Part shown: in pieces, positions 20,305-30,498 of the stretch
How the letters are laid out: each line of letters opens with the position of its first letter
Position numbering within the stretch: position 1 is the first letter of the stretch
Assembly (NCBI RefSeq): GCF_001523745.2
Contig: NZ_CP013386.1
Location: forward strand, 992,001 to 1,056,000
Reading direction: 5' to 3'
From: Burkholderia mayonis
Lineage (GTDB): Bacteria; Pseudomonadota; Gammaproteobacteria; Burkholderiales; Burkholderiaceae
DNA length: 64,000 nt
Position numbers and translations under genes: made by a program
Notes under the pieces: model-generated
Seen by the model: the letters and a program-made list of their open reading frames with translations, nothing else
What the model was told of the DNA's origin: nothing
Databases searched by the model: none

Positions 20305-21657
20305 ATGGTCACGAATCACCTGACCCGGCGGCTCGCGGCGGTCGCCCATGACTTCGGCCAGCCTGCGATGATCTGGCAGGCGGTCGCGTTCCTCGGCTCG
20401 CTCGCGCTCGCTTGGCTCGTCGCGCGTTTTCTGCGCGGCCGGATCGACGCGCGCCGCCGGGCGGCCGGCCGGCCGCCCGGGGCGGGCGCGCTGAGCCTGA
20501 ACCGTGCGCTGTTTCCGCTCATCGGTGGCGCGTTCATGTGGTTCGCGGAGACGGTGTTCGACGAACTGATGCCGACGTCGCTCCTGCAACTCGCGCTCGT
20601 GCCGCTCTTCGGCATCGGCCTCATCTACATTTTGTTCTTCGTCGCGCGCCGCGTGTTCGCGCGCGACGGCCACACGCACGCGTGGCTGTCGATCGTCGAG
20701 AAGGTCGTGTCGATCGTCGTGTGGGTCGCGATGGCGCTCACGGTGCTCGGCATCCAGCGCGACGTGCTCGCATGGCTCGACAGCGTCCAGTTTCGCGTCG
20801 CGAACGCGCGCCTGACGCTCTTGTCGGTGGTGTCGGGCGCGCTGTGGGTCTGCGTGACGCTCGTCCTCGCGATGTGGCTCGGCTCGGTGCTCGAAGAGCG
20901 GCTGATGCGCGCGCGCTCGCTCGATGCGAACCTGCGCGTCGTGCTCGCGCGCGTCGGCCGCGCGTTGCTCATCTTCGCGGCGGTGCTGATCAGCCTGTCG
21001 CTCGTCGGGATCGACGTGACGGTGCTCGGCGTGTTCGGCGGCGCGGTCGGCGTCGGGCTTGGTTTCGGCCTGCAGAAGATCGCGAGCAATTACGTATCGG
21101 GCTTCATCATCCTGCTCGACCGGTCGCTCAGGCTCGGCGATGCGATCAACGTCGGCGGCCTGCAGGGCGTCGTCACGCAAATCCGCACGCGCTACACGGT
21201 CGTGCGCGGCCTCGACGGCAACGAGACGCTGATTCCAAACGAGAAGCTGATCACCGACGTCGTGCAGAACCAGTCGTCGTACCTGACGCGCGGCTATGCG
21301 AAGATCGCGGTGCAGGTAGCGTACACGTCGGATGTCGAGCACGCGATGTCGTTGCTCGTCGAGGCGGCGCAGGGCGTCGAGCGCGTGCTCGAGGAGCCGA
21401 AGCCGACGCCGTATCTCGTCGGCTTCGGCGCGGACGGCATCGATCTCGAACTCGGTTTCTGGATTGCCGACGCGGCGAAGGGAACGGCGGGCGTGCGCTC
21501 GGCGGTCAACCGGAACGTCTGGCGGCTTTTTGTCGCACACGGGATTTCGATCCCGTTTCCGCAGCGCGAAGTTCGCGTGATCGGGCTGCCGGACGGTATC
21601 GCGCCCGCAGCCGGCGCAAACGGCTTCGCGGCAGAGCGGACGCGGCAGGACGCATAG
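20305..21657 (+). CDS. MscS-family mechanosensitive channel
   Basis: 450 residues with about five N-terminal transmembrane helices. The MscS pore helix and beta domain follow near residues 235-310 (GGAVGVGLGFGLQKIASNYVSG, then LGDAINVGG and RGLDGNETLIPNEKL). The Gly/Ala pattern of the pore helix is intact. It probably opens under membrane tension to release solutes. It is longer than E. coli MscS (286 aa) because of extra N-terminal helices, as in YbdG/YjeP-like members. It lies 15 bp after the methyltransferase gene, presumably in the purN operon. Confidence 0.9.
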   Translation: MVTNHLTRRLAAVAHDFGQPAMIWQAVAFLGSLALAWLVARFLRGRIDARRRAAGRPPGAGALSLNRALFPLIGGAFMWFAETVFDELMPTSLLQLALVPLFGIGLIYILFFVARRVFARDGHTHAWLSIVEKVVSIVVWVAMALTVLGIQRDVLAWLDSVQFRVANARLTLLSVVSGALWVCVTLVLAMWLGSVLEERLMRARSLDANLRVVLARVGRALLIFAAVLISLSLVGIDVTVLGVFGGAVGVGLGFGLQKIASNYVSGFIILLDRSLRLGDAINVGGLQGVVTQIRTRYTVVRGLDGNETLIPNEKLITDVVQNQSSYLTRGYAKIAVQVAYTSDVEHAMSLLVEAAQGVERVLEEPKPTPYLVGFGADGIDLELGFWIADAAKGTAGVRSAVNRNVWRLFVAHGISIPFPQREVRVIGLPDGIAPAAGANGFAAERTRQDA

Positions 21658-21663
21658 CGGGGC

Positions 21664-21686
21664 GGGGCGCCGTCGCGCGCCCCTTT
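21664..21686 (+). terminator. Possible weak terminator after the MscS gene
   Basis: A 7-bp stem GGGGCGC/GCGCCCC with a 6-base loop is followed by only TTT. Confidence 0.4.
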
Positions 21687-21853
21687 AGCCCGAAAACACC
21701 CGCGCGCGTATTGCACTGCCGCAAGAAATATTCATTTTTTACAAAGACTTGGAACGGATGAAGTAAAATCCCGTCCTACTACGCGGTATGCTTTCATTTT
21801 CTTGACGCAGGTCATTTGAGCCGGCGTCCTTACTACTTGTACAGGTAACTGCC

Positions 21854-23050
21854 TTGTTGAATTCCCTGCTCGATTTCTTTGCCAACGGGCTTCTGCGCTT
21901 CACGTGGTGGCAGATCGTGCTGTTCACGCTCGCCGTCACGCACGTGACGATCGTCGGCGTGACCGTCTATCTGCACCGCTGCCAGGCGCACCGCGCGCTC
22001 GATCTGCATCCGATCGTGAGCCACTTCTTCCGCTTCTGGCTGTGGATGACGACGGGCATGCTGACGGGCCAGTGGGCGGCGATCCATCGTAAGCACCACG
22101 CGAAGTGCGAGACCGAGGAAGATCCGCACAGCCCGCAGACGCGCGGCATCTGGAAGGTGCTGCTCGAAGGCGCCGAGCTGTATCGCGCGGAAGCGAAGAA
22201 CGAAGAGACGATGCGCAAGTACGGCCACGGCACGCCGAATGACTGGCTCGAGCGCAACCTCTACTCGAAGTATCCGATTCTCGGCGTGAGCGTGATGATG
22301 GTGATCGACGTCGCGCTGTTCGGCCTCGTCGGCCTCACCGTGTGGGCGGTCCAGATGGTGTGGATTCCGTTCTGGGCGGCGGGCGTCGTCAACGGCCTCG
22401 GCCACTTCTGGGGCTATCGCAACTTCAACGCGGCCGACGCGAGCACGAACCTCTTTCCGTGGGGCATCGTGATCGGCGGCGAGGAACTGCACAACAACCA
22501 CCATACCTTCGCGACGTCGGCGAAGCTGTCGAACAAGTGGTACGAGTTCGACATCGGCTGGATGTACATCCGGATCATGTCGGCGTTCGGGCTCGCGAAG
22601 GTGAAGAAGATCGCGCCGACGCCGCGCCTCGCCGCGCGCAAGACCGTGCTCGACCAGGAAACGCTGCAGGCCGTGCTGTCGAACCGCTACGAGGTGATGG
22701 CGCGCTACGCGAAGACGCTGAAGCGCGCGTACAGGCAGGAGCTCGCGCATCTGAAGGAGCTCGGCGCACGCGAGAAGTACCAGCTGATGCGCGGCGCGCG
22801 CAAGTGGTTCCACAAGGACGAGGCGGGCCTCGACGAGCCGCAGAAGCGGATGCTGCCGGAGATCTTCGCGAACAGCCAGAAGCTGCACACGTTCTTCCAG
22901 CTGCGCGCCGAACTTGCCGCGATCTGGGAGCGTTCGAATGCGTCGCGCGAACAGTTGCTCGCGCAACTGCAGGACTGGTGCCATCGCGCGGAGCAAAGCG
23001 GCATCAAGGCGCTGCAAGAGTTCGCGACGCGCCTGCGCCGCTACGCCTGA
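21854..23050 (+). CDS. Fatty-acid desaturase (delta-9, acyl-CoA/acyl-lipid type)
   Basis: A 398-residue membrane di-iron desaturase. The three histidine boxes are HRCQAH (near residue 40), HRKHH (near 77) and HNNHH (near 214), the pattern of OLE1/DesA-type enzymes that place a double bond in saturated acyl chains. There are four predicted membrane segments. The C-terminal 120 residues are a charged helical tail. The start is TTG at 21854 (a second TTG follows) with AGGTAA upstream. Its own terminator follows. It is likely involved in membrane fluidity; regulation is not evident. Confidence 0.92.
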   Translation: MLNSLLDFFANGLLRFTWWQIVLFTLAVTHVTIVGVTVYLHRCQAHRALDLHPIVSHFFRFWLWMTTGMLTGQWAAIHRKHHAKCETEEDPHSPQTRGIWKVLLEGAELYRAEAKNEETMRKYGHGTPNDWLERNLYSKYPILGVSVMMVIDVALFGLVGLTVWAVQMVWIPFWAAGVVNGLGHFWGYRNFNAADASTNLFPWGIVIGGEELHNNHHTFATSAKLSNKWYEFDIGWMYIRIMSAFGLAKVKKIAPTPRLAARKTVLDQETLQAVLSNRYEVMARYAKTLKRAYRQELAHLKELGAREKYQLMRGARKWFHKDEAGLDEPQKRMLPEIFANSQKLHTFFQLRAELAAIWERSNASREQLLAQLQDWCHRAEQSGIKALQEFATRLRRYA

Positions 23051-23090
23051 GTCGTCCGAGCCGAAATCGATTAGAATTTCAGGACGTCAC

Positions 23091-23120
23091 AAACCCCGCG
23101 CTGGCGGGGTTTTTCTTTTG
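23091..23120 (+). terminator. Intrinsic terminator of the desaturase gene
   Basis: Stem AAACCCCGC/GCGGGGTTT with a GCTG loop and a T-rich tail, 41 bases after the stop. Confidence 0.88.
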
Positions 23121-23218
23121 GGCCGGCCGTTTTTCCGCGGCGGTGATCAGCAGGGCTGAACTTGGTACGGAACCAGAGTGCGGGCTCGAGCGCCAACTCT
23201 GGTCGACAGGAGATGAAG

Positions 23219-24355
23219 ATGCAATCGGCGATCAAACCCGTCGAGTACGACCGCCCGCTCGCGGCAGGGGCGGCCTGCGGCGTCGGCGAGGCGTGGGCGA
23301 AGGTGCCTGAGCCGCTCGCCGCCGGCGAGCGCGACGCGCTGAAGGCGCAGATCAGGGCCTTGCTCGTGCGCGAGAAGGCCGTGTTGGTCGCGCACTATTA
23401 CGTCGACGCGGATCTGCAGGAGCTCGCGGACGAGACGGGCGGCTGCGTCGCCGATTCGCTGGAAATGGCGCGCTTCGGCCGCGATCACGACGCGCAGACG
23501 CTCGTCGTCGCCGGCGTGCGCTTCATGGGCGAGACGGCGAAGATCCTGAGCCCGAACAAGCGCGTGCTGATGCCCGACCTCGACGCGACGTGCTCGCTCG
23601 ATCTCGGCTGCCCGATCGACGAGTTCTCGCAGTTCTGCGACGCGCATCCGGACCGCACGGTCGTCGTCTACGCGAATACGAGCGCCGCGGTGAAGGCGCG
23701 CGCGGACTGGATGGTCACGTCGTCGATCGGCCTCGAGATCGTCGCCGAGCTGCATGCGCGCGGCGAGAAGCTCATCTGGGCGCCGGACCGTCACCTCGGC
23801 GGATACATTCAGAAGAAAACGGGCGCCGACATGCTGATGTGGCAGGGCTCGTGCCTCGTCCACGACGAGTTCAAGGGCGTCGAGCTCGATCTGCTGCGCA
23901 CCGAATATCCGGACGCGAAGATCCTCGTGCATCCCGAATCGCCCGAGAGCGTCGTCGCGCTTGCGGACGTCGTCGGCTCGACGACGCAGCTCATCGACGC
24001 GGCCGTGAAGCACGATGCGCGGCGCTTCATCGTCGCGACCGATCTCGGCATCCTGCACAAGATGCGGCTCGCGGCGCCCGGCAAGACCTTCATCGAGGCG
24101 CCGACGGCCGGCAACAGTGCGACGTGCAAGAGCTGCGCGCATTGCCCGTGGATGGCGATGAACGCGCTGTCGAACCTGTCCGAGGTGCTCGAGCGCGGCC
24201 ACAACGAGATCTTCGTCGACGCGCCGATCGCCGAACGCGCGCGCGTGCCGATCGACCGGATGCTCGACTTCGCCGCGCGCCACAGGAGGCGCGTACAGGC
24301 GAGCGGCGATCTGCAGCGCGATCAGCAACTCTTCGCGAACGTGGGGGCGGCATGA
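23219..24355 (+). CDS. nadA: Quinolinate synthase
   Basis: A 378-residue 4Fe-4S enzyme condensing iminoaspartate with dihydroxyacetone phosphate. Cluster cysteines lie in [16 protein letters not shown] and the C-terminal [10 protein letters not shown]. Two ATGs are close together: the AGGAG at 23208-23212 abuts the first (23213) and is 6 bases from the second (23219), so I prefer the second. nadC starts within the stop codon (ATGA). NadB, which makes the iminoaspartate, is encoded convergently at 25374. Confidence 0.96.
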   Translation: MQSAIKPVEYDRPLAAGAACGVGEAWAKVPEPLAAGERDALKAQIRALLVREKAVLVAHYYVDADLQELADETGGCVADSLEMARFGRDHDAQTLVVAGVRFMGETAKILSPNKRVLMPDLDATCSLDLGCPIDEFSQFCDAHPDRTVVVYANTSAAVKARADWMVTSSIGLEIVAELHARGEKLIWAPDRHLGGYIQKKTGADMLMWQGSCLVHDEFKGVELDLLRTEYPDAKILVHPESPESVVALADVVGSTTQLIDAAVKHDARRFIVATDLGILHKMRLAAPGKTFIEAPTAGNSATCKSCAHCPWMAMNALSNLSEVLERGHNEIFVDAPIAERARVPIDRMLDFAARHRRRVQASGDLQRDQQLFANVGAA

Positions 24356-25236
24356 CGAACGACGCAGTGTCGCCGCTCTTCGTTGAGATCTCGCACGAAT
24401 ACGGCGCCGCATTCGAAGCGGCGATCGCGCGTAATGTCGCCGATGCGCTTGCCGAGGATGTCGGCAGCGGCGATCAGACCGGGCGTCTCGTGCCGGACGG
24501 CGCACCGCGCTGCGCGCGCGTGATCGTGCGCGAGGCGGCCGTGCTGTGCGGCGTGCCGTGGTTCGTCGCGGTGGTGCGCGCGGTCGATCCGTCGATCGAA
24601 GTCGACTGGCGGTATCGCGAAGGCGATCGGATGACGGCCGACTCGACCGTCTGCGAATTGCGCGGTCCTGCGCGGTCGCTATTGACGGCCGAACGCAACG
24701 GGCTCAACTTCCTGCAACTGCTGTCGGGCGTTGCGACCGCGACGCGCCGCTACGTCGACCGGATTGAGGATACGCGCACGCGCATCCTCGACACGCGAAA
24801 GACGCTGCCGGGCCTGCGGCTCGCGCAGAAATACGCGGTGCGCGTCGGCGGCGGCGCGAACCAGCGGCTCGCGCTCTATGCCGGCATCCTGATCAAGGAG
24901 AATCACATCGCGGCGGCGGGCGGCGTCGACAAGGCGCTCGACGCGGCGTTCGCGCTGAACGCCGACGTGCCGGTGCAGATCGAGGTCGAAACGCTCGACC
25001 AGTTGCGCACGGCGCTTGCCCACGGCGCGCAGTCGGTGCTGCTCGACAACTTCACGCTCGACATGATGCGCGACGCGGTGCGCGTCACCGAGGGCCGCGC
25101 GGTGCTCGAGGTGTCGGGTGGCGTGAATTTCGACACGGTGCGTGCGATTGCGGAGACGGGCGTCGACCGGATCTCGATCGGCGCGCTGACGAAGGACGTG
25201 CGCGCGACCGATTACTCGATGCGCATCGTCGAATGA
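24352..25236 (+). CDS. nadC: Nicotinate-nucleotide pyrophosphorylase (quinolinate phosphoribosyltransferase)
   Basis: 294 residues; converts quinolinate and PRPP to nicotinate mononucleotide. [18 protein letters not shown], the [10 protein letters not shown] active-site loop and IKENHI are the family hallmarks, with EVSGGVN in the C-terminal barrel. It overlaps nadA by 4 bp, so the pair is coupled. A hairpin at 25286-25324 separates it from nadB. Confidence 0.97.
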   Translation: MTNDAVSPLFVEISHEYGAAFEAAIARNVADALAEDVGSGDQTGRLVPDGAPRCARVIVREAAVLCGVPWFVAVVRAVDPSIEVDWRYREGDRMTADSTVCELRGPARSLLTAERNGLNFLQLLSGVATATRRYVDRIEDTRTRILDTRKTLPGLRLAQKYAVRVGGGANQRLALYAGILIKENHIAAAGGVDKALDAAFALNADVPVQIEVETLDQLRTALAHGAQSVLLDNFTLDMMRDAVRVTEGRAVLEVSGGVNFDTVRAIAETGVDRISIGALTKDVRATDYSMRIVE

Positions 25237-25285
25237 TGTAACGGCTGCGCGTGTCCGGATCGTCGGGCGGGCGGCTGGGCTGAAG

Positions 25286-25324
25286 CAAAGGGCTGTCGGC
25301 GTGCCATGCGCCGGCAGCCCTTTG
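25286..25324. terminator. Hairpin between convergent nadC and nadB
   Basis: Arms CAAAGGGCTG/CAGCCCTTTG with additional imperfect inner pairing. The tail is only weakly T-rich on either side, so termination strength is uncertain. Confidence 0.5.
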
Positions 25325-25373
25325 TTCATTGCGCGCCGTTTTCGGCGCGCGTCATGCGTGCTTCATTTGTGCT

Positions 25374-26975
25374 TCATTTCGATGCCCGCCGCGTCGGCGT
25401 GAGTACGGTCGGCAGCGCCTTCGGCAATGCCTGCGGCCAGTCGCGGCTGTAGTGCAGGCCGCGGCTTTCGTGGCGCGCTCGCGCGCTGTCGACGATCAGC
25501 GACGCGACGTCGACGAGATTGCGCAGCTCGAGCAGATCGCGGCTCACGCGGAAGTGCGCGTAATACTCGTGGATCTCGTCGCGCAACAGCTTCAGGCGAT
25601 GCTGCGCGCGTTCGAGGCGCTTGTCGGTGCGCACGATGCCGACGTAGTTCCACATCAGGCGGCGCAATTCGTCCCAGTTGTGCGCGACGACCACTTCCTC
25701 GTCCGCGTCCGCCACGCGGCTCTCGTCCCATGCTGGCAGCGGGCCGTGCGTCGCCGAATCGTAGCCGGCGCTCTCGATCGCGTCGGCGGTCGCGCGGCCG
25801 ATCACGAGGCATTCGAGGAGCGAATTGCTCGCGAGGCGGTTCGCGCCGTGCAGGCCTGTGCACGACGTCTCGCCTACTGCGTAAAGGCCCGCGATGTCGG
25901 TGCGTCCGGCAAGATCCGTGACGACGCCGCCGCACGTGTAGTGCGCGGCCGGAACGACCGGGATCGGCTCCTTCGAGATGTCGATGCCGAACTCGAGGCA
26001 GCGCGCGAAGATCGTCGGGAAGTGCTCGCGCAGGAACGCTTCGGGCTGGTGGCTGATGTCGAGATACACGCAGTCGATCCCGCGCTTCTTGATCTCGAAG
26101 TCGATCGCGCGCGCGACGATGTCGCGCGGCGCGAGCTCCGCGCGCGGATCGTGCGCGGGCATCAAGCGGGTGCCGTCCGGCAGCTTGAGGAGGCCGCCTT
26201 CGCCGCGCACCGCCTCGGAAATGAGGAACGACTTCGCGTACGGGTGGAACAGGCAGGTCGGATGGAACTGGATGAACTCCATGTTCGCGATCCGGCAGCC
26301 CGCGCGCCACGCCATCGCGATGCCGTCGCCTGTCGCGGTGTCCGGGTTCGTCGTGTACAGATAGACCTTGCCGGCGCCGCCCGTCGCGAGCACCGTGTGC
26401 GGCGCCTCGATCGTCACCGTTTGACCGGTCTGTACGTCGAGCGCGTAGAGGCCGACGCAGCGCCGGCCCGGCAGGCCGGGCAGCCCGAGGCGATCGGACG
26501 TGATGAGGTCGATCGCGTGGTGATCCTCGAAGAACGTGATGTTCGGGTGTGTGCGGGCGCGCTCGGAAAGCGTTGCGAGCACGGCGTGGCCCGTTGCATC
26601 GGCCGCGTGAATGATGCGGCGATGGCTGTGGCCGCCTTCGCGGGTCAGGTGGAAGCCGAGTTCCGCGGCGTCGTCCTTCGTAAACGGCACGCCCTGCGAG
26701 ATCAGCCATTCGATCGCTTCGCGGCCGTGCTCGACGATGTAGCGCGTCGCGGCTTCGTCGCACAGGCCGCCGCCCGCGATCAGTGTGTCGTTCACGTGAT
26801 TCTCGACGCTGTCCGCCGAATCGAGCACCGCGGCGATGCCGCCTTGCGCGTAGTCGCTCGCACCCTCCATCATCGACCGCTTCGCGATCAGCGCGACGCG
26901 TCGCGTTTGTGCGAGATTGAGCGCGACCGACAAGCCGGCGAGGCCGCTGCCGACGATCGCCACATCGAAATTCAT
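25374..26975 (-). CDS. nadB: L-aspartate oxidase
   Basis: A 533-residue flavoprotein oxidising L-aspartate to iminoaspartate for NadA. The N-terminal FAD motif is GSGLAGLS, followed by YAQGGIAAVL and the HGANRLASNSLLE substrate/FAD segment near residue 370. The C-terminal helical domain matches the succinate dehydrogenase/fumarate reductase family. The start is the ATG at 26975 (MNFDVAIVG), 6 bases after GGAG; an in-frame ATG two codons earlier abuts the Shine-Dalgarno. It faces nadAC. Confidence 0.96.
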   Translation of the reverse strand: MNFDVAIVGSGLAGLSVALNLAQTRRVALIAKRSMMEGASDYAQGGIAAVLDSADSVENHVNDTLIAGGGLCDEAATRYIVEHGREAIEWLISQGVPFTKDDAAELGFHLTREGGHSHRRIIHAADATGHAVLATLSERARTHPNITFFEDHHAIDLITSDRLGLPGLPGRRCVGLYALDVQTGQTVTIEAPHTVLATGGAGKVYLYTTNPDTATGDGIAMAWRAGCRIANMEFIQFHPTCLFHPYAKSFLISEAVRGEGGLLKLPDGTRLMPAHDPRAELAPRDIVARAIDFEIKKRGIDCVYLDISHQPEAFLREHFPTIFARCLEFGIDISKEPIPVVPAAHYTCGGVVTDLAGRTDIAGLYAVGETSCTGLHGANRLASNSLLECLVIGRATADAIESAGYDSATHGPLPAWDESRVADADEEVVVAHNWDELRRLMWNYVGIVRTDKRLERAQHRLKLLRDEIHEYYAHFRVSRDLLELRNLVDVASLIVDSARARHESRGLHYSRDWPQALPKALPTVLTPTRRASK

Positions 26976-27085
26976 CTGCATCTCCGTTTCTTGCGCGTTT
27001 TGTCTTATCTTTTCCGCCGTGCGCAATGCGAGCGGAAAGGGCAGAGCATACCGCGTCGGAAAAGAGGGTGTACGCCCGCCAACGC

Positions 27086-27112
27086 AAAAAGCCCCGCGAT
27101 TGCGGGGCTTTT
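27086..27112 (-). terminator. Intrinsic terminator of rpmB-rpmG
   Basis: The 11-bp stem AAAAGCCCCGC/GCGGGGCTTTT with a GATT loop and a T-run on the minus strand, 31 bases after rpmG. Confidence 0.88.
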
Positions 27113-27143
27113 CGTCGTCATCAGGCTCTTCGAAACCGGAGAA

Positions 27144-27311
27144 TTACTTGATCTTGGTTTCTTTGTACGCCACGTGCTTGCGGGCGACGGGATCGAACTT
27201 CATGATCTCCATCTTTTCCGGCATGTTGCGCTTGTTCTTCGTGGTCGTATAGAAGTGACCCGTGCCAGCGGTCGACTCGAGCTTGATCTTGTCGCGTGCG
27301 CCTTTCGCCAT
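27144..27311 (-). CDS. rpmG: 50S ribosomal protein L33
   Basis: A 55-residue protein ([18 protein letters not shown]...) of the cysteine-free type: the usual zinc-binding CXXC pairs are absent. Family features [16 protein letters not shown] and [10 protein letters not shown] are present. It lies 17 bp after rpmB, as in most proteobacteria. Confidence 0.98.
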
Positions 27312-27328
27312 GCTAGTGCTCCTTGGAC

Positions 27329-27562
27329 TTAGGCTTCGCCGCGTGCGCGCAGGTCGGCGAGCACGGAATCGATGCCGTTCTTGTCGATCAGGCGCAGGCC
27401 GGCGTTCGAAACGCGCAGACGCACCCAACGGTTTTCGCTTTCAACCCAGAACCGGCGGTTTTGCAGATTCGGCAGGAAGCGACGCTTCGTCTTGTTGTTG
27501 GCGTGGGAAACGTTGTTGCCGCTCATCGGCGCTTTCCCAGTTACTTGGCATACGCGTGCCAT
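27329..27562 (-). CDS. rpmB: 50S ribosomal protein L28
   Basis: A 77-residue protein with the standard N-terminus [10 protein letters not shown] and the motif [15 protein letters not shown]. The start at 27562 matches the family; upstream in-frame codons are untranslated leader. First gene of rpmB-rpmG. Confidence 0.98.
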
Positions 27563-27746
27563 GAGAGCACTCCTAATACGCTGAATTCGGGGTTCGATCG
27601 CCGGTGAAGGTTCTCTTCTTTGCGCGACCACGTAAGTCTCGGCCGTGCCAGGAAAAGCGCCTCCGATCCGTGGTTGATCCTTGATCGACAAGGCCACGAG
27701 ACCGCTTCAGCGGCTTCAGAACTGGTTGGAAAAAAGACAGACGGCA

Positions 27747-27776
27747 ATTTTAACAGAAAAACTTCAGGAAAATCAA
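27747..27776 (-). promoter_or_regulatory. Candidate promoter of rpmB-rpmG
   Basis: On the minus strand: TTGATT (27771-27776), 18-bp spacer, TAAAAT (27747-27752), in an AT-rich patch about 190 bp before rpmB. Confidence 0.45.
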
Positions 27777-27861
27777 ACCTAATTTCGCAATGGGGATCGC
27801 ACGGCGTCGGCCCAGGCGATGCGGGGCCAGGGTGGGCCGGTGGCGTGGGACCGGCGACACG

Positions 27862-28647
27862 CTAGATCCAGCCTGCCTGCGCGAATGAAAACGTGTCGCT
27901 TGCGCTGACGACGAAATGGTCCATCAATCGCACGTCGATGAGCGCGAGCGCGTCGCGCAGTACGCGCGTCAAGCGCCGGTCCGCGGCGCTCGGTCGTACC
28001 GCGCCCGACGGATGATTATGCGCGACGATGAGCGCCGCCGCGTTCAGCGATAGTGCGCGCCGCACGATTTCGCGGGGATAGACGGCCATGCGCGTGAGCG
28101 ACCCGTGCGCGGTCTCCTCCGTTTGCAGCAGCCGATGCCTGGCATCGAGGAAGAGGCATACGAACACTTCGTGCTGCCGCGTGCCGATCAGCAGCCGCAG
28201 ATAATCCTCGACCGCGCCCGGGGAATCGACGAGCGGCCGCTCGCGAGCCTTTTCGGCGAGCGCGCGGCGCGCCAGCTCGACGACCGCGACCAAGATTGCG
28301 GTGCGCGCGGGGCCGATTCCGCGCAGGCCCTTGAAGTCGTCGGGCGCCGCGTCGAGGAGCGTGCGCAGCGAGCCGAAGCGCGCGAGCAGCGTGTGCGCGA
28401 GCGCAAACACGTCGTGACCGGGCAGGCCCGAGCCGAGCAGGAGCGCGACGAGCTCCGCGTCCGACAGCGCGGCAGGCCCGCGCGCAAGCAGGCGTTCGCG
28501 CGGCAGGTCGCGCCCGCGGTGCGCCGCGGCGGCGGGCCGCGGGCGCGGTGCAGCCGGAGCCGGCGGAGCGGCCGGCGGCGGGGCGAGCCGATCGCGTGGG
28601 GGCTCGTCGTCGACGTTCTCGCCGACTGTAAAAGTCTCATACTGCAT
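27862..28647 (-). CDS. radC: RadC family JAB/MPN protein
   Basis: 261 residues. The N-terminus (to about 45) is Pro/Ala-rich and disordered. A helix-hairpin-helix region follows (about 60-125, with [15 protein letters not shown]), then the metal-binding JAB domain with HNHPSG near residue 209 and a downstream Asp. Despite its name, RadC has no proven repair role. I chose the ATG at 28647, 9 bases after GGAGGT; another ATG lies 11 codons upstream. Divergent from slpA. Confidence 0.92.
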   Translation of the reverse strand: MQYETFTVGENVDDEPPRDRLAPPPAAPPAPAAPRPRPAAAAHRGRDLPRERLLARGPAALSDAELVALLLGSGLPGHDVFALAHTLLARFGSLRTLLDAAPDDFKGLRGIGPARTAILVAVVELARRALAEKARERPLVDSPGAVEDYLRLLIGTRQHEVFVCLFLDARHRLLQTEETAHGSLTRMAVYPREIVRRALSLNAAALIVAHNHPSGAVRPSAADRRLTRVLRDALALIDVRLMDHFVVSASDTFSFAQAGWI

Positions 28648-28784
28648 GCTGCCGACCTCCAATATCCTGCGTGCTCGCAAGGCGAATCACGTCCGCATTC
28701 CGCCTCGATCGCCGAGGTGACTTACAATAAAGCCTTTGCGTTGTGCCGCCCGTCGTTTTCGGGCGCCGATTGAACGAGTACCAC

Positions 28785-29240
28785 ATGAGCCTCATCGACC
28801 TTGCAGAAGTGAAGCCCGGTTCGCACGTCACGCTTCATTACCGGCTCGCCCTTGCCGACGGCGCCGACATCGTCAACACATTCTCCGACAAGCCCGCCAC
28901 GCTCCTGCTCGGCGCGGGGCAGCTTGCGCCGTCGCTGGAAGGAATTCTGATCGGCCTCAAGGCAGGCCACCATTCGACCTTCCGGCTAACGCCTGAGCAA
29001 GCATTCGGGCCGCGCAATCCGGACATGATCCAGCGCGTGTCGCTCGCGACGCTGCGCGATAACGGCATGGTCGGCGACGATTTCGCGCCGGGCGACCTGA
29101 TCGAATTCAACGCGCCGGACGGCGGCCGCTACGCGGGCGTGCTGAAGGAGATCGGCGAGACGTCCGCGCTCTTCGATTTCAACCATCCGCTCGCGGGCCA
29201 GGCGCTCACGTTCGAAGTGAAAATCATCGGGATTCTGTAA
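28785..29240 (+). CDS. slpA: FKBP-type peptidyl-prolyl isomerase (SlpA/FkpB)
   Basis: A 151-residue SlyD/SlpA-type FKBP isomerase: N-terminal half-FKBP, an inserted chaperone flap (about 70-125) and the closing strand [16 protein letters not shown]. There is no His-rich C-terminal tail, which separates it from SlyD. The start is the ATG at 28785 (MSLIDLAEV). ispH starts 2 bp after the stop, the same slpA-ispH (fkpB-ispH) order as in E. coli. Confidence 0.94.
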   Translation: MSLIDLAEVKPGSHVTLHYRLALADGADIVNTFSDKPATLLLGAGQLAPSLEGILIGLKAGHHSTFRLTPEQAFGPRNPDMIQRVSLATLRDNGMVGDDFAPGDLIEFNAPDGGRYAGVLKEIGETSALFDFNHPLAGQALTFEVKIIGIL

Positions 29241-29242
29241 TC

Positions 29243-30223
29243 ATGAGCACCACCGATACGCTGTCCGGTCAGGTCGCCGCGGCCGACGCCGAGATTCTGC
29301 TCGCTCAGCCGCGCGGTTTCTGCGCAGGCGTCGATCGCGCGATCGAGATCGTCGAACGCGCGATCGCGATGCACGGCGCGCCGATCTACGTGCGCCACGA
29401 GATCGTGCACAACAAGTACGTCGTCGAGGATCTGAGGAAGAAGGGGGCGATTTTCGTCGAGGAGCTCGCGGAAGTGCCGTCCGGCAACACGGTGATCTTC
29501 AGTGCGCACGGCGTGTCGAAGGCGGTGCGCGACGAGGCGGCCGTGCGCGGCCTGCGTATCTATGACGCAACGTGTCCGCTCGTCACGAAGGTGCACGTCG
29601 AGGTCGCGAAGATGCGTCAGGAGGGCGTCGACATCGTGATGATCGGCCACAAGGGGCACCCGGAAGTCGAAGGCACGATGGGCCAGGTGGAGCGCGGGAT
29701 GCATCTCGTCGAAAGCGTCGACGACGTGCAGAAGCTCGAGCTGCCCGATCCGGAGCGCGTCGCGCTCGTCACGCAGACGACGCTGTCGGTCGACGACGCG
29801 GCCGAGATCATCGGCGCGCTCAAGACGAAATTTCCCGCGATCCGCGAACCGAAGAAGCAGGACATCTGCTACGCGACGCAGAACCGCCAGGATGCGGTGA
29901 AGTTCATGGCGCCGCAGTGCGACGTCGTGATCGTCGTCGGCAGCCCGAATAGCTCGAATTCGAGCCGCTTGCGCGAAGTCGCCGAGAAGCGCGGCGTTGC
30001 CGCCTACATGGTGGACGCACCCGAGCAGATCGACCCTGCCTGGGTTGCCGGTAAGCGCCGGATCGGCGTGACGGCGGGCGCGTCGGCGCCCGAGGTGCTC
30101 GCGCAAGCGGTGATCGCGCGTTTGCGCGAGCTCGGCGTGACCAACGTGCGTGCGCTCGAGGGCATCGAGGAGAACGTGTCGTTCCCGTTGCCGCGCGGCT
30201 TGAATCTGTCGCCCGCGGCCTGA
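29243..30223 (+). CDS. ispH: 4-hydroxy-3-methylbut-2-enyl diphosphate reductase
   Basis: A 326-residue Fe-S enzyme, last step of the MEP isoprenoid pathway giving IPP and DMAPP. The three cluster cysteines are in [11 protein letters not shown] (near 27), [11 protein letters not shown] (near 112) and [10 protein letters not shown] (near 212). HEIVHN, SAHGVS and GSPNSSNS complete the active site. It has a strong terminator after the stop. Confidence 0.98.
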   Translation: MSTTDTLSGQVAAADAEILLAQPRGFCAGVDRAIEIVERAIAMHGAPIYVRHEIVHNKYVVEDLRKKGAIFVEELAEVPSGNTVIFSAHGVSKAVRDEAAVRGLRIYDATCPLVTKVHVEVAKMRQEGVDIVMIGHKGHPEVEGTMGQVERGMHLVESVDDVQKLELPDPERVALVTQTTLSVDDAAEIIGALKTKFPAIREPKKQDICYATQNRQDAVKFMAPQCDVVIVVGSPNSSNSSRLREVAEKRGVAAYMVDAPEQIDPAWVAGKRRIGVTAGASAPEVLAQAVIARLRELGVTNVRALEGIEENVSFPLPRGLNLSPAA

Positions 30224-30251
30224 TCGCCGGTTTCGTTTCAGTTAGATTGCA

Positions 30252-30282
30252 AAAAGCGCGCCTTAGGGCGCGCTTTTATTTT
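30252..30282 (+). terminator. Intrinsic terminator of slpA-ispH
   Basis: The 11-bp stem AAAAGCGCGCC/GGCGCGCTTTT is followed by a T-rich tail, 29 bases after ispH. Confidence 0.9.
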
Positions 30283-30300
30283 GGGCGAAATGTCCCGTGG

Positions 30301-30378
30301 AGCAACCATTCGGCACCGTGACAGTGCAACCAGGTTGCAATGTCTTCTGAAATGGCGTGCTCAAAAAAGGTTGCAATG
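30301..30378. promoter_or_regulatory. Array of four GGTTGC half-sites
   Basis: GCAACC at 30302-30307 and 30326-30331, GGTTGC at 30333-30338 and 30369-30374. The middle two form the odd palindrome TGCAACC-A-GGTTGCA, and GGTTGCAATG is repeated exactly 36 bp apart. The array lies upstream of the promoter-like elements before the 30499 gene, so it could bind a regulator. Confidence 0.5.
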
Positions 30379-30405
30379 CAGGAAAACCCTGTCGAATCAG
30401 GAATA

Positions 30406-30433
30406 TTGGTCGTCCTATAAATAGAGTTACAAT
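30406..30433 (+). promoter_or_regulatory. Candidate promoter of the 30499 gene
   Basis: TTGGTC (30406-30411), 16-bp spacer, TACAAT (30428-30433). The -10 is good and the -35 weak. Confidence 0.4.
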
Positions 30434-30498
30434 GCGCCCGTTTTCAGGCCTGGTGGCCTTGAAACATGGTTTTGGCAAGGCGCTGGAGACCTTATTCG

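Noticed and set aside
30263..30478. 71-codon minus-strand frame after ispH
   Set aside because: It covers the ispH terminator and the GGTTGC array, has no ribosome site, and has no recognisable protein features.
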